From an uncultured Bacteroides sp. (GTDB taxonomy: Bacteria; Bacteroidota; Bacteroidia; Bacteroidales; Bacteroidaceae), in NCBI GenBank assembly GCA_944320865.1, contig CALUJC010000001.1, positions 61,748 to 125,747 of the forward strand: a stretch of DNA of 64,000 nt. Reading direction: 5' to 3'. This document shows, piece by piece, positions 51,504-60,129 of the stretch. A program made the translations under genes and the position numbers. Positions within the stretch are counted from its first letter, which is position 1. The number at the start of each line of letters is the position of its first letter. Under the pieces are notes generated by a model that saw nothing but the letters and a program-made list of their open reading frames with translations, was not told where the DNA came from and ran no database searches.

Positions 51504-51644
51504 AAACGGACGCGCATCCGGTTAGAAACGGACGCGCGTCCAGTTTGAAACGGACGCGCGTCCATTTTTGAACAGATGCGCATCCGTTTCCAAAGAGACC
51601 GTTATCCGCCTGCGGAGGGACAGTTATCCGCCTGCGGAAACGCC
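51504..51644. repeat. Two adjacent 22-nt arrays (four units and two units)
   Basis: Units at 51504, 51526, 51548 and 51570 contain aaacggacgcgcgtcc or variants (GGACGCGCGTCC is a palindrome). After a 9 bp gap, units at 51601 and 51623 contain gttatccgcctgcgga. Both have a 22 nt period although their sequences are unrelated. They lie 3' of the luxR-type gene. Confidence 0.85.
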
Positions 51645-51747
51645 CTAAAACAATTCCCGCCCCACGATATCACATCGGGAGGCGGGAATCCTTTTATCTT
51701 CATAAAAGTGGTTACGTAATTATGACTAACTAATTCATTCAAATCTG
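51645..51747 (-). ncRNA. Possible ~100-nt small RNA
   Basis: An orphan minus-strand promoter (51754-51785) would start transcription near 51747. About 60 nt later comes a strong hairpin (arms 51681-51689 and 51653-51661, ggcgggaat/attcccgcc, with inner pairing) followed on the minus strand by TTGTTTTAG, like an intrinsic terminator. No plausible protein frame lies between. The hairpin could instead serve the luxR-type gene as a bidirectional terminator. Confidence 0.45.
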
Positions 51748-51753
51748 ATGCTG

Positions 51754-51802
51754 CAAAGATAGGGCAAACAGGCGTGCGGCGCAATACCGAGAAGTAGGTA
51801 TT
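51754..51802 (-). promoter_or_regulatory. Orphan promoter with AATACC-N8-GGTATT operator
   Basis: On the minus strand: -33 ATTG (51785-51782), 20 nt, -7 TATCTTTG (51761-51754). The perfect dyad AATACC-N8-GGTATT lies at 51783-51802, sharing three bases with the -33 box. Confidence 0.65.
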
Positions 51803-51806
51803 TTAA

Positions 51807-51883
51807 TAGCGGTGAGCGGGGTAGCGATTAGCGGTTCGTGCACATTAACCACTAATCACTACCCCGCTAATCACTCACCGCTA
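51807..51883. repeat. Imperfect inverted repeat after ccsBA
   Basis: tagcggtgagcggggtagcg (51807 onward) pairs with the 51849-51883 side (accccgctaatcactcaccg...). It begins 9 bp after the ccsBA stop. It may terminate the long minus-strand operon. Confidence 0.7.
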
Positions 51884-51892
51884 TCCCGCTAT

Positions 51893-53950
51893 TTAAGCAT
51901 AACTGTGCATACCGCCCAGCACGTAGTTCACGCCGAAGTACGTCATCAGCACCGTCGCGAAGGCAGCTATCATGTAGAGATGGAAGGCACGCGGACGGCG
52001 CAACCACCGCAGGCTCCCGGCATGGAACGCCACCGCGTAGACCATGAAGGTGACCAGCGCCCACACCTCCTTGGGGTCCCACGCCCAATAACGCCCCCAC
52101 GACACGTTGGCCCACACCGCGCCCAAAAAGATGCCTGCCCCCAGCAGGAACACCGCCGGATAAAGCATCAGCCGGCCCAGCAGCATCAGCCTACCGGCCT
52201 GCGCAGGCAAGCAAAGGCCCAGCACCCCGCCCAGCAGCAGGAAGAAGAACAGCGCATAGGCCATCATGATGACCGACACATGCGCGCTGAGCCATGGCGA
52301 GGAGAGCACGGGCATGAGGGGGGTAATCTGCGGATTGCGCTGCCCCAGCCAGGCCACCAGCAGGGCAAAGCCCGCCAGCAGCAATCCGAAAGGCAGCGTG
52401 GCCGGGAAACGCCTGCGCAACAGGCAAGCCAGCAACAGGGCGCAAAGGGCGAGGAAGAGCATCGTCTCGTAGCCATTGCCCAAGGGGATGTGACGGCCAA
52501 TGTACCACCGCAGCCCGTAGCCCACGAGGTGCATCGCCGTGACGGCATACAGCCCCGCCGCCAGTCCGGCATCCACACGCCGCAGCCCCCTTCCGCCCGG
52601 CGCGCGGCGCAGACAGCCCTGCAGCAATCGGGCAAAGGCCAGACAGCCCAGCGCGAGGCAGGCCATGAAGAGGATGCGGGCAAAGGGAACGCGGTTGTAC
52701 AGCAGCTCGGCCTCCACCCTGGCCGGGGAGAGGGGCGGCACACTGCCATCGGCAGGCAGCGGGCGGATGAGGGTGCCGCCCGTCAGCATCAGTACCAGCC
52801 CCACCTTCTCGTCCACCTCAAGGGCTGCCTTCACCAAGGCAGAAGGCTGTCCACCGGAAAGAGAATCGGGCTTTACCCACTTATTCAAACGGTATTCTTG
52901 CCCATCGAACAAGTCGGACAGCCGGGCGTACGGAGAAGGAATGCCCAGCCATCGGCGCAGTTCGGCACTCTTGATGCGCAGCATCGGTTCGCCCTTCCAC
53001 ACATCGGGGCGCAGCAGCCAGCCGCTCACCACCTGTTCGGGCGTCAGGTTGCCGTAGTCGGGGCGTCCGTAGAGCTTCGTCACAAAGTCACGCGCCAAGG
53101 TGTTGAAAGGCACTACCCGGTCGTTGTACACCACCTGCACCCGTGCCAGGCTGTCCGCACTGTGGCGGGGCAGTGCAGGCAACGAGCGCTGTTGTGCCCC
53201 GACCCCGGTCGCCCCCAGGCAAAGACAGGCCACCAACGACCCGCCCCGGCGCAGCAGCGGATGCCTCCACAACCGCCGGAATCCTCCGCCACGCGCCAAC
53301 AGCACCCATAGCATCGACAGTCCCAGCAAGGCATAGCCGGCATAAGTCACGCCGATGCCCCACGGGTCGTGGTTGACAGTGAGCCAACTGCCGCCCTCTT
53401 CGTCGTAGGACGCCTGGTAGAAGCGGTATCCCCGATGCACGGCAATGCGGTTCATGGAGATGACAGTGGCGACTGCCGCCGTGTCCCCTTCCCCGTGTGG
53501 ACGGAAGCGGACGTAACTCACGTAGTCGGCCGGCGCCTCCGTTCCCGGATAATGCTCCACCCGAAAGCTGTCCAACATAAGGGTAAAAGGCAAAGGCTGC
53601 AAAGACCGGCTGCCCTGTTCCACAAAACTGGCAGCTTCACTGCCTACGGCCAGGTGCACGTATCCCTTCTTGCCCGTGGCAAAAGTAGTCAGCGCCCCGG
53701 CCAGGATGACGAGGAATGAACCGTGCAATAACAGTACAGGCAATTTCGTGAGCCACCAGCGATACCGGATGCATGCGGCAACCGTGGCCAAGGCCAAAAC
53801 TCCCCACAGGCTGCAAAACCAATAAGAATGGTAAATGTTCCGTTCCACAAATGCAGTTCCTTGTGCCCGCTCCACAAAAGTGGCGACAGCCAGCACCGCT
53901 ACCAATAAGACATACACCACCACTACCGTTGCCTTGAATGCCTTTCCCAT
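51893..53950 (-). CDS. Fused ResB-CcsA cytochrome c maturation protein (CcsBA)
   Basis: A 685-residue System II haem handling and attachment protein. The first ~400 residues are ResB-like with four membrane helices and a periplasmic domain (PVLLLHGSFLVILAGALTTF). The C-terminal ~280 residues are CcsA-like with about eight helices and the haem-binding WWD motif VSWGRYWAWDPKEVWALVTF near residue 620. It would deliver haem to the CxxCH sites of the two cytochromes encoded upstream. It is last in the seven-gene operon, 13 bp after the RidA-like gene. Confidence 0.92.
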   Translation of the reverse strand: MGKAFKATVVVVYVLLVAVLAVATFVERAQGTAFVERNIYHSYWFCSLWGVLALATVAACIRYRWWLTKLPVLLLHGSFLVILAGALTTFATGKKGYVHLAVGSEAASFVEQGSRSLQPLPFTLMLDSFRVEHYPGTEAPADYVSYVRFRPHGEGDTAAVATVISMNRIAVHRGYRFYQASYDEEGGSWLTVNHDPWGIGVTYAGYALLGLSMLWVLLARGGGFRRLWRHPLLRRGGSLVACLCLGATGVGAQQRSLPALPRHSADSLARVQVVYNDRVVPFNTLARDFVTKLYGRPDYGNLTPEQVVSGWLLRPDVWKGEPMLRIKSAELRRWLGIPSPYARLSDLFDGQEYRLNKWVKPDSLSGGQPSALVKAALEVDEKVGLVLMLTGGTLIRPLPADGSVPPLSPARVEAELLYNRVPFARILFMACLALGCLAFARLLQGCLRRAPGGRGLRRVDAGLAAGLYAVTAMHLVGYGLRWYIGRHIPLGNGYETMLFLALCALLLACLLRRRFPATLPFGLLLAGFALLVAWLGQRNPQITPLMPVLSSPWLSAHVSVIMMAYALFFFLLLGGVLGLCLPAQAGRLMLLGRLMLYPAVFLLGAGIFLGAVWANVSWGRYWAWDPKEVWALVTFMVYAVAFHAGSLRWLRRPRAFHLYMIAAFATVLMTYFGVNYVLGGMHSYA

Positions 53951-53963
53951 CTCAACAGCCTGC

Positions 53964-55124
53964 TTAAAACGGTTCGTATTTGTCGTTGTCCACCGCCTTC
54001 ACGCCCATACACTCCATCTCAATCAGCCAGCCCGGACGGCACACGGGCGCCAAAGTGATGACCTTGGGCGTGTGCGGGAAGCGTTCGTCGTACATGGCTT
54101 TCACTACCGGATAGTCGGCCGGGTCACGCAGGTACACTATCATCTGCCCTACGTCCTCAAAGGAACATTCCGCTTCGGCCAGCAAGGCCTCCACGTTCTC
54201 CCACATGCGCCTTGTCTGCTTGCGGATATCGCCCGGATACATCACCTCGCCTTTGTTATTGATGCTTGCCGTGCCCGAGATGAATACATGCCTGCGGTCG
54301 CCGTAGTCCACATACGTTCCCCGCTCGAAAGTGACGCCGTACTCGTAGGTGGGATTCAGGTGAGTAGGCGCATAGAGGTAGCGCATCTGCCCGGGTTGCA
54401 GCCCGTCTACGGCATACGCATCCATCTGCACCAGCACCTTGGGGTCGGCATGGCGGCCTCCGATGCCCGTGCTGGCTATGTAGTGGGTCTTCTCTGTCAG
54501 ACCTTGGGTGACGAACACCTCGCTGCGTGCCTTCACCACACCGGCGTAGTTCACGTCCACATTCTGCACGAAAAACCACGTGCGGACACAGTTGGCCGCC
54601 AGCCGGCAGCCCTGTTCCACGAGTTGCATCACATAGTCGTTCAGCAACAGGCGTGTCTGGTACTCCGAATTGGCGGCACGGTTGAAGGCTCCCCCGCTCC
54701 ACAAGTGGCGGTAAGTCCCATGCTTCACCTCGAAAAGTCCGTTGTGAAGCACCTGCGTCTTTATGCCGGTTTGCAGGTAAGCCCACAAGGCCACTTTCGA
54801 GCCATTCAAGGGCGGTTGCTCCACGATGGACAATGCACAATCAGACCCTTCCGTCGTAATGGCCTGCAAGAGGTCGGCCTGATTGGCGGCATCACTCAGG
54901 AAGTAGCGTTTGAACACAGCAATGGAGCCTTTCAGTTCATGCGCCAGCAAGGCATCGTAGGCATTCAGCACAGCATTCAACTGCTCTTCATACGTACCTT
55001 CCGGCCAAGTGCAATGAATCATCACGTGATATTCCGAAACATTGCTCCTTCCGGCGAACTTGAATATCTCTGTCAGCGTCTTGTCTGACTGTATGGTTTG
55101 TTGTTTGTTATCGTTCATCGACAT
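53964..55124 (-). CDS. Two-domain protein: chorismatase-like N-terminus and RidA/YjgF C-terminus
   Basis: A 386-residue protein. The C-terminal ~150 residues are a YjgF/RidA domain (HVFISGTASINNKGEVMYPG, RKQTRRMWENVEALLAEAEC, VICRPG-like PVCRPGWLIEMECMGVKA). The N-terminal ~230 residues, with VRTWFFVQNVDVNYAGVVKA and YIASTGIGGRHADPKVLVQM, resemble the trimeric fold of the FkbO/Hyg5 chorismatase group, though catalysis is unproven. No signal peptide: cytoplasmic. Between ccsBA and a haem-c lipoprotein gene its role is unclear; from memory, similar genes stand next to ccsBA in other Bacteroides. Start 55124 or 55118. Confidence 0.75.
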   Translation of the reverse strand: MSMNDNKQQTIQSDKTLTEIFKFAGRSNVSEYHVMIHCTWPEGTYEEQLNAVLNAYDALLAHELKGSIAVFKRYFLSDAANQADLLQAITTEGSDCALSIVEQPPLNGSKVALWAYLQTGIKTQVLHNGLFEVKHGTYRHLWSGGAFNRAANSEYQTRLLLNDYVMQLVEQGCRLAANCVRTWFFVQNVDVNYAGVVKARSEVFVTQGLTEKTHYIASTGIGGRHADPKVLVQMDAYAVDGLQPGQMRYLYAPTHLNPTYEYGVTFERGTYVDYGDRRHVFISGTASINNKGEVMYPGDIRKQTRRMWENVEALLAEAECSFEDVGQMIVYLRDPADYPVVKAMYDERFPHTPKVITLAPVCRPGWLIEMECMGVKAVDNDKYEPF

Positions 55125-55148
55125 CTAATTATGGTTATGTACAACATA

Positions 55149-55877
55149 TCAAGGCTGTGCGCCATTGTCTATCCAGTCTTCTATCAAATTCAGCAAAACG
55201 GTCTTCCGCTTTGCATCAAGAATGTCCGTATGCGGATGGCCGGTATCCCCGTCGCGACTCAACACCAGGTAGAGGAAACTGCTGCCCGCATCCCCCGGAC
55301 TTACCCGAAGCATCTCGGGATTGCATGTAGCCGGTTGGTTCACCAAGGCATCATAGCTGAGCCCTTCGGTAAGATACAAGCCGGCGGCTGCCCCTCCCGC
55401 ACTGGCTCCGTGGCAAGCGGCACAGCTTGGGGTAAAGACCTCATCCTGCACTACGCCGCACATACCCACATCCTGTGCTCCGACATCCATGGTTACCACA
55501 TTGTCTACTGCAGCAGAAACATCGGTCTTGCAGAAAGTATGTACCCGACGGCGCAGGCGGTCGGTGATGCAAAACTCCAGGCTGGTCACTTCATCCGTAA
55601 TGCCGGACATTTCGACCGTCACTTCACCGCCGTCCGTAGAGGGGTTGGGCACAATTTTCGAGACGACGGCATACGCGCTTTCATCGTTGAACCCGGCCAC
55701 TACCAGGCTATAGCCACTGGGCCAGTCGCCTATGTTGCTGATGCTGCCCGTCATTTTCAGGCTGAGTCCTTCCTGCGGAATAACGACCTGTTCTTCGTAA
55801 ATCCGTCCGTCATCGCACGAGGAAAGCAACCCCATCAAGGGCAGGCATAGCGATAGAATCAAAACTTTCTTGTTCAT
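55149..55877 (-). CDS. Mono-haem c-type lipoprotein
   Basis: A 242-residue lipoprotein (signal MNKKVLILSLCLPLMGLLSS, then Cys in the lipobox). Residues ~30-140 are beta-rich without an assigned domain; the last ~90 residues hold one haem-c site, CAACH, inside EVFTPSCAACHGASAGGAAA, with a possible distal Met in EMLRVSPGDAGSS. It could pass electrons to or from the di-haem oxidoreductase upstream in the operon. The start is the ATG at 55877; the longer frame is not supported. It precedes the RidA-like gene by 24 bp. Confidence 0.85.
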   Translation of the reverse strand: MNKKVLILSLCLPLMGLLSSCDDGRIYEEQVVIPQEGLSLKMTGSISNIGDWPSGYSLVVAGFNDESAYAVVSKIVPNPSTDGGEVTVEMSGITDEVTSLEFCITDRLRRRVHTFCKTDVSAAVDNVVTMDVGAQDVGMCGVVQDEVFTPSCAACHGASAGGAAAGLYLTEGLSYDALVNQPATCNPEMLRVSPGDAGSSFLYLVLSRDGDTGHPHTDILDAKRKTVLLNLIEDWIDNGAQP

Positions 55878-55908
55878 ATGTGTATGTCCTTTCCTAAGAA
55901 AATGCTTG

Positions 55909-57123
55909 TCAGAAAGAGTATTGCAGCAATACCGTGGCCGAGTGGGTGGCAATGCCCAGGTCATCGTTGTCACGGTCGAGTTGGGTGTCGTGTCCCGTGC
56001 GCCCGATGAACTGGTACATGGCCTGCAACTTCAGGTTACAACCCTTGAAGAAGTAATTCACACCCACGGCCGGCATGTTGAGGAAGCCGTTGGTGTCCAC
56101 GCCGTTCCGGTTGAAGAAGTCATAACGGGCAGCCAGCTGCACGCGGGGAGCCACAAAGTAACCACCCTGTACGTATCCGCCCAGAAAGTTGTAAGACTTG
56201 TCTATCTTCTGCCGCTTGGTGAAGCCCACGTTCATCCAGTAAGCCTCGGCGGCCAGATAGAGTCTGTTCTTCAGCCAGGCAAACTCCAAGCCCACGCGGG
56301 TATCGTTGGTACTCTCGCTTTCACTCTCCACGTTGACGGAGGCCGAAAGGCCGAACATGATTTTGTCTTCATGCAAACGGTTGGGATTGCCCTGCGTGGA
56401 AGGCATCACCCCCTTGGGCATATACGTCAGGCGGCCGGCATAAAGCAGGGAGGGAATGTGCCAATCGTCGCTCAGTGTCTTTCCGGCGGTATTGACCGAT
56501 GCGCCCGTGCCGTTGAACAGGCCTACTTCATAGCCGAACTTGCCTGCCAGCAGGCCGTGGATTTCCACCCCCAGGTCGAAACCGGTGCCGATGTTGGGCA
56601 TCACCGCATTCAGCGAATAGGGCAGGATGACGGCAGCCGTCAGCGAAGTAGGCAACACGGGCATCAGCGTTTCACCCAAGGTAGTGAGGTAGGCGTGGGA
56701 GAAGGGTGTCTTGAACTTGCCCACGCGGATGGCAAACTGCTGCTTCAACGCCACGTCGAACCAAGCTTGCTGCAACAACGCGCCCCCGCTGGCCGCCGCA
56801 TTGATGGAGAGGTTGAACGACACCTTCTCGAACGCCTTGCCCGTAAAGCCAAGCACGGCATAGGGCACCGCGAAGCCGGAGTTGGCCACGTTGTCCTGAT
56901 TGTAAGCCTTGTCCAGGCCCTCATCGTCATACCAGTTGAAGTTTCCGCTGGTCTGCACCAACAGGTAGGGCTTGAACACAAAGTCGCCCTTCTTCGTTTC
57001 GATGGAGAATCCCTCGCGTCCGGCAAGCGACACCACGCCGTTGTCCGTATCTTCCTCGTATTGCGCCATGGCGGCCAGAGGGAGCAAAGCCGCCAAAAGC
57101 ATCATGGCTATCTTTTTCATCAT
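55909..57123 (-). CDS. Outer-membrane porin-like protein
   Basis: A 404-residue beta-barrel protein with signal peptide (MMKKIAMMLLAALLPLAAMA, cleaved before QYEED) and a C-terminal Phe (ATVLLQYSF), typical of outer-membrane insertion. Alternating strands such as VRLQLAARYDFFNRNGVDTN-like RVQLAARYDFFNRNG and GLSASVNVESESES suggest a 16-strand OprO/OprP-type porin. Its substrate may be a metal complex, judging from the operon, but this is inference. The start at 57123 is chosen by the signal peptide; 57141 and 57162 are alternatives. Confidence 0.8.
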   Translation of the reverse strand: MMKKIAMMLLAALLPLAAMAQYEEDTDNGVVSLAGREGFSIETKKGDFVFKPYLLVQTSGNFNWYDDEGLDKAYNQDNVANSGFAVPYAVLGFTGKAFEKVSFNLSINAAASGGALLQQAWFDVALKQQFAIRVGKFKTPFSHAYLTTLGETLMPVLPTSLTAAVILPYSLNAVMPNIGTGFDLGVEIHGLLAGKFGYEVGLFNGTGASVNTAGKTLSDDWHIPSLLYAGRLTYMPKGVMPSTQGNPNRLHEDKIMFGLSASVNVESESESTNDTRVGLEFAWLKNRLYLAAEAYWMNVGFTKRQKIDKSYNFLGGYVQGGYFVAPRVQLAARYDFFNRNGVDTNGFLNMPAVGVNYFFKGCNLKLQAMYQFIGRTGHDTQLDRDNDDLGIATHSATVLLQYSF

Positions 57124-57203
57124 TGAATTGTTTTGTTTCATCATTTTCGTTTGTAAGTACATGTTTTTAAGAGACTTATTACTTTATTTTTTCTTCACCC
57201 AAA

Positions 57204-57291
57204 ATAAAGTGTTACTTTACTCGGAGTAAAGCGTTACTTTATTCCTAATAAAGCGTTGCTTTATTCCGAGTAAAGTAACGCTGCATTCCTT
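57204..57291. repeat. Intergenic array, four 22-nt units, inside the iron/haem operon
   Basis: Units start at 57204, 57226, 57248 and 57270 (rtaaagygttrctttaytcc type), an exact 22 nt period with self-complementary taaagcgtta/actttat parts. It lies between the di-haem oxidoreductase stop and the porin start, so it may split the operon or set transcript levels. Confidence 0.85.
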
Positions 57292-57322
57292 CGGAAGCAA
57301 TCATAAAGCAGAGCAACATTGT

Positions 57323-58747
57323 TTATAGTGATTTAAGGAAGGCGACCAGTGCATCACGGTCTTCCTTCGGCATGTTTTTGAAGAGGTTCTTGGAGGCTTC
57401 GCCCTCGCCGCCGTGCCACATGATGGCCTCCACGAAGTTCCTGGCGCGCCCGTCGTGCAGGAAGTACGTGTGCCCGTTCACCCGCTCTTGCAAGCCGATG
57501 CCCCACAAGGGGGTGGTGCGCCACTCGTTGCCGCGTGCCAGGCCGCTGACATAATTGTCGTTCAAGCCCACGCCCATGATTTCCGAACCCATGTCGTGCA
57601 GCAGGAAGTCGGAATACGGGTGGATGGTCTGCCCGCCCAACCAAGGCAACTGCGTGCCGGCCAGCAAAGTAGAGCCGCGCGGACGGGTGTGCAACGTGGT
57701 GACGTGGCACAAGTGGCACTTGGCCTCGTAGAACATCTCCTCGCCACGGACCACCTGCGGGTCGTTCACATTGCGGCGGGCGGGCACGCCGAGACATTGC
57801 ATGTAGAGGTCCACGTTCTCCATGTCTTCGGTAGACACATCCAGTTGGTCGTAAGCCAAGCCCATCATGCTGCCCTGGTTTACCTGCGCCTGTCCTTCGC
57901 ATATCTCCTCCGGATAGCGGCTGTTGGTCATGCCCATGTCGCTGGAGAAGCCCAGCTCCACGGTCAGGTCCTGGTGCTGCGCCTTGTTGCCGCTGAGGCC
58001 CACGGCGTAAACTCCCTTCTCCGTCACATAGTTGCAACGGCCGCTGATGCCATACTCCGGATAATTGCTCTTGGCAGCCAAGGCCTCAATCTCCTTCGTG
58101 TCGATGGCCATCATCTGCCCCATGCCCACGTGGCGCAAAGGGATGCGCACGGTGCAGAAAAGGTCTTTGGGGTCAATCTCGTCGGCATACCAATCGGTAA
58201 TGGTGTAAGTGGGCTTGGCCAGCTCGTACTTCTCGCCATCGGGGAAGCTGAACTCCTGGTACTCCCACTCCACCTTCAGCTTGCCTTCCGGCTCCACGCC
58301 GTAAATGGCCTGGTCGTGCAACACCCGCCCGTAGTCCTGGAAGAAAGCCCCGTTCTTACGGCTGATATAAATGAGCATGGACGAGAAGCCCGTGCTGCCC
58401 GAACCGCCCTCCGTCCACAGGGTGGGCGCGGTGCGACCTGCATTGCGGTGGCAACTGCCGCAAGAATAACCGGCATAGACAGGTCCCAATCCATCGGACT
58501 GTGCCCTTACATCGTCATACAAGCCGTCGCCACGCGTAAAACGGGTCTTGTAGCTGCCCGTCACCCAGTCGGCTTCCGAGTCGTAGGCAAACGAAGAAGT
58601 AGAGAAGATGGTGGACGTACCAGCAGAAAGAGCATAGCCGTAAGGCACCTCGATGTCATCGGCATTGATTTCATCGTAGTCCTCGCAGGCACACCACACC
58701 AACAAGCCGAAAGCAAGGGAGAAATATCTTATGTAATGATTAAACAT
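57323..58747 (-). CDS. Di-haem oxidoreductase-like protein (DHOR/DUF1111)
   Basis: A 474-residue MauG-like di-haem protein. A lipobox-like sequence (LVWCACED) ends the signal region. Haem-c sites: CGSCH (in YAGYSCGSCHRNAGRTAP, about residue 95) and CHLCH (about residue 345). The C-terminal block EWRTTPLWGIGLQERVNGH and YFLHDGRARNFVEAIMWHGG is the hallmark of the family. It acts in the periplasm or at the outer membrane. In other bacteria DHOR genes accompany imelysin genes in iron-uptake loci, as here. The redox substrate is unknown. Confidence 0.93.
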   Translation of the reverse strand: MFNHYIRYFSLAFGLLVWCACEDYDEINADDIEVPYGYALSAGTSTIFSTSSFAYDSEADWVTGSYKTRFTRGDGLYDDVRAQSDGLGPVYAGYSCGSCHRNAGRTAPTLWTEGGSGSTGFSSMLIYISRKNGAFFQDYGRVLHDQAIYGVEPEGKLKVEWEYQEFSFPDGEKYELAKPTYTITDWYADEIDPKDLFCTVRIPLRHVGMGQMMAIDTKEIEALAAKSNYPEYGISGRCNYVTEKGVYAVGLSGNKAQHQDLTVELGFSSDMGMTNSRYPEEICEGQAQVNQGSMMGLAYDQLDVSTEDMENVDLYMQCLGVPARRNVNDPQVVRGEEMFYEAKCHLCHVTTLHTRPRGSTLLAGTQLPWLGGQTIHPYSDFLLHDMGSEIMGVGLNDNYVSGLARGNEWRTTPLWGIGLQERVNGHTYFLHDGRARNFVEAIMWHGGEGEASKNLFKNMPKEDRDALVAFLKSL

Positions 58748-58863
58748 ATCATTCTCTTTTAATTAGCTATCAAATCATTGTATTTTCCGTCCAGACATGC
58801 CAAAGAAGCAGAGGCCGGAACTACATTCCGCCCCCTACTTCCTTCAGCACTCTTACTTTAAAT

Positions 58864-60102
58864 TTAATCGGTCAGGCGATGCTCCTTGAAACGCTTGGCA
58901 TAGCTGTCTCCACCCTTGTAGCTATCGTTCCAATAGCTGTAGAGGTCGTCAGAGTCTTTCACCAGCAGGGTGACGGCGGCCATCATGTAGTCGCCCCAGT
59001 TCTGCTTGTTGGCATCGCTGTACACATAATCTTCGGGGTCGTTGGCATCCAGCTGGTCGTTCAGCGTGCGGGCCACACCGTTGCGGAAGGCCAGGAACTC
59101 CAGCGTATGGAATCCACGCACGGCCTGCGCATTGGCAATGGATTCGGCATTGGCCCCGTCTTCGGTAAAGTCTCCGGTCCATTCCATAGAGCCCCAGGCA
59201 GCCGTTTCCAGCACGTTCACAATGGCATCCTTGTCCAAAGGCCAGCTATCCATGTTGGGGTCGAGTCCCTGGTCGGCTACCGGGCCGAAGAGGAAGGCTT
59301 CGCTCGTTTCCCACGGTTCGCGGGCTACCAGCCAGGCATCGCAGATGTCCTCGAATGCCGCATCGCTGGGATTCTCGGAGAAGGCATAGATGGCATTATA
59401 CAGCAACTGGTTCTTATCCTTCAAATCCTTGTAAGTAGGCAACACCACGACATCCACATAGGTAGATACTACAGGGTCGAGCACCTCGTCGGTATTGATT
59501 TCACCTGTACGCTCGATGTAGCCTTTCAGACTGTTCAGAGCCTCAAACAGGTCGGCGCAAGCACGTTGGGCTTCCAAGGCTTCGGTGCTGTTGATGTGGT
59601 TGCGGAAAGGCTGGGGAATAGCCAGAATGGCATCGTGGGCAGTCTTGACGGCTTCCATTACCTCGTCGGCCATCGCGGCATTCACACCACTGACTACCGA
59701 ATAAATGGAGTTGGCAGCAGCATTCATCTGCGTCAAGTCAAGTTGATTGTTGGACACCACCTGTTCGCCGCGCGTACCGGTCAGGGCATTATAGATGGAA
59801 ATAATATTATTGGAGTAGTCCTCGCGGGAGTGCCAGCTGTACCACGACTCCACAGCGTAAAGGGCTTCCGTTGTCTGGCCGCTGTTGTAGAGGGCCAACG
59901 GGTCGCCAATCTTGGCCTCGCCTACCTCGTTGGCAATATCGAGGCAACCGTCGATAATCTGTTCCACACAGTTCAAGGCACCGCCACCACCGGTGGCAGG
60001 AGGATTGTTTCCGGGGTCATCCCCACCTTTGTCATCACTACACGACGCCATGGCCATCAGGCCCAACGCCAGACTTGCTACATAAAGAATGTTCTTTTTC
60101 AT
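58864..60102 (-). CDS. Imelysin-family lipoprotein
   Basis: A 412-residue lipoprotein (MKKNILYVASLALGLMAMAS, lipobox MASCSD). It is imelysin-like (IrpA/EfeO relatives): DAWLVAREPWETSEAFLFGP, DPNMDSWPLDKDAI and the GxHxxE motif RGFHTLEFLAF (about residue 325). Imelysins bind iron or haem at the cell surface or periplasm and have two helical bundles, matching the helical sequence. It lies between a porin and the di-haem oxidoreductase gene. Despite the old name, no peptidase activity is expected. Confidence 0.93.
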   Translation of the reverse strand: MKKNILYVASLALGLMAMASCSDDKGGDDPGNNPPATGGGGALNCVEQIIDGCLDIANEVGEAKIGDPLALYNSGQTTEALYAVESWYSWHSREDYSNNIISIYNALTGTRGEQVVSNNQLDLTQMNAAANSIYSVVSGVNAAMADEVMEAVKTAHDAILAIPQPFRNHINSTEALEAQRACADLFEALNSLKGYIERTGEINTDEVLDPVVSTYVDVVVLPTYKDLKDKNQLLYNAIYAFSENPSDAAFEDICDAWLVAREPWETSEAFLFGPVADQGLDPNMDSWPLDKDAIVNVLETAAWGSMEWTGDFTEDGANAESIANAQAVRGFHTLEFLAFRNGVARTLNDQLDANDPEDYVYSDANKQNWGDYMMAAVTLLVKDSDDLYSYWNDSYKGGDSYAKRFKEHRLTD

Positions 60103-60129
60103 CTTGTTCTTGATTTTATGGATTAATAC

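Noticed and set aside
51653-51689. Riboswitch
   Set aside because: The structure is a simple hairpin with a T-run; no downstream gene is in frame to be regulated.
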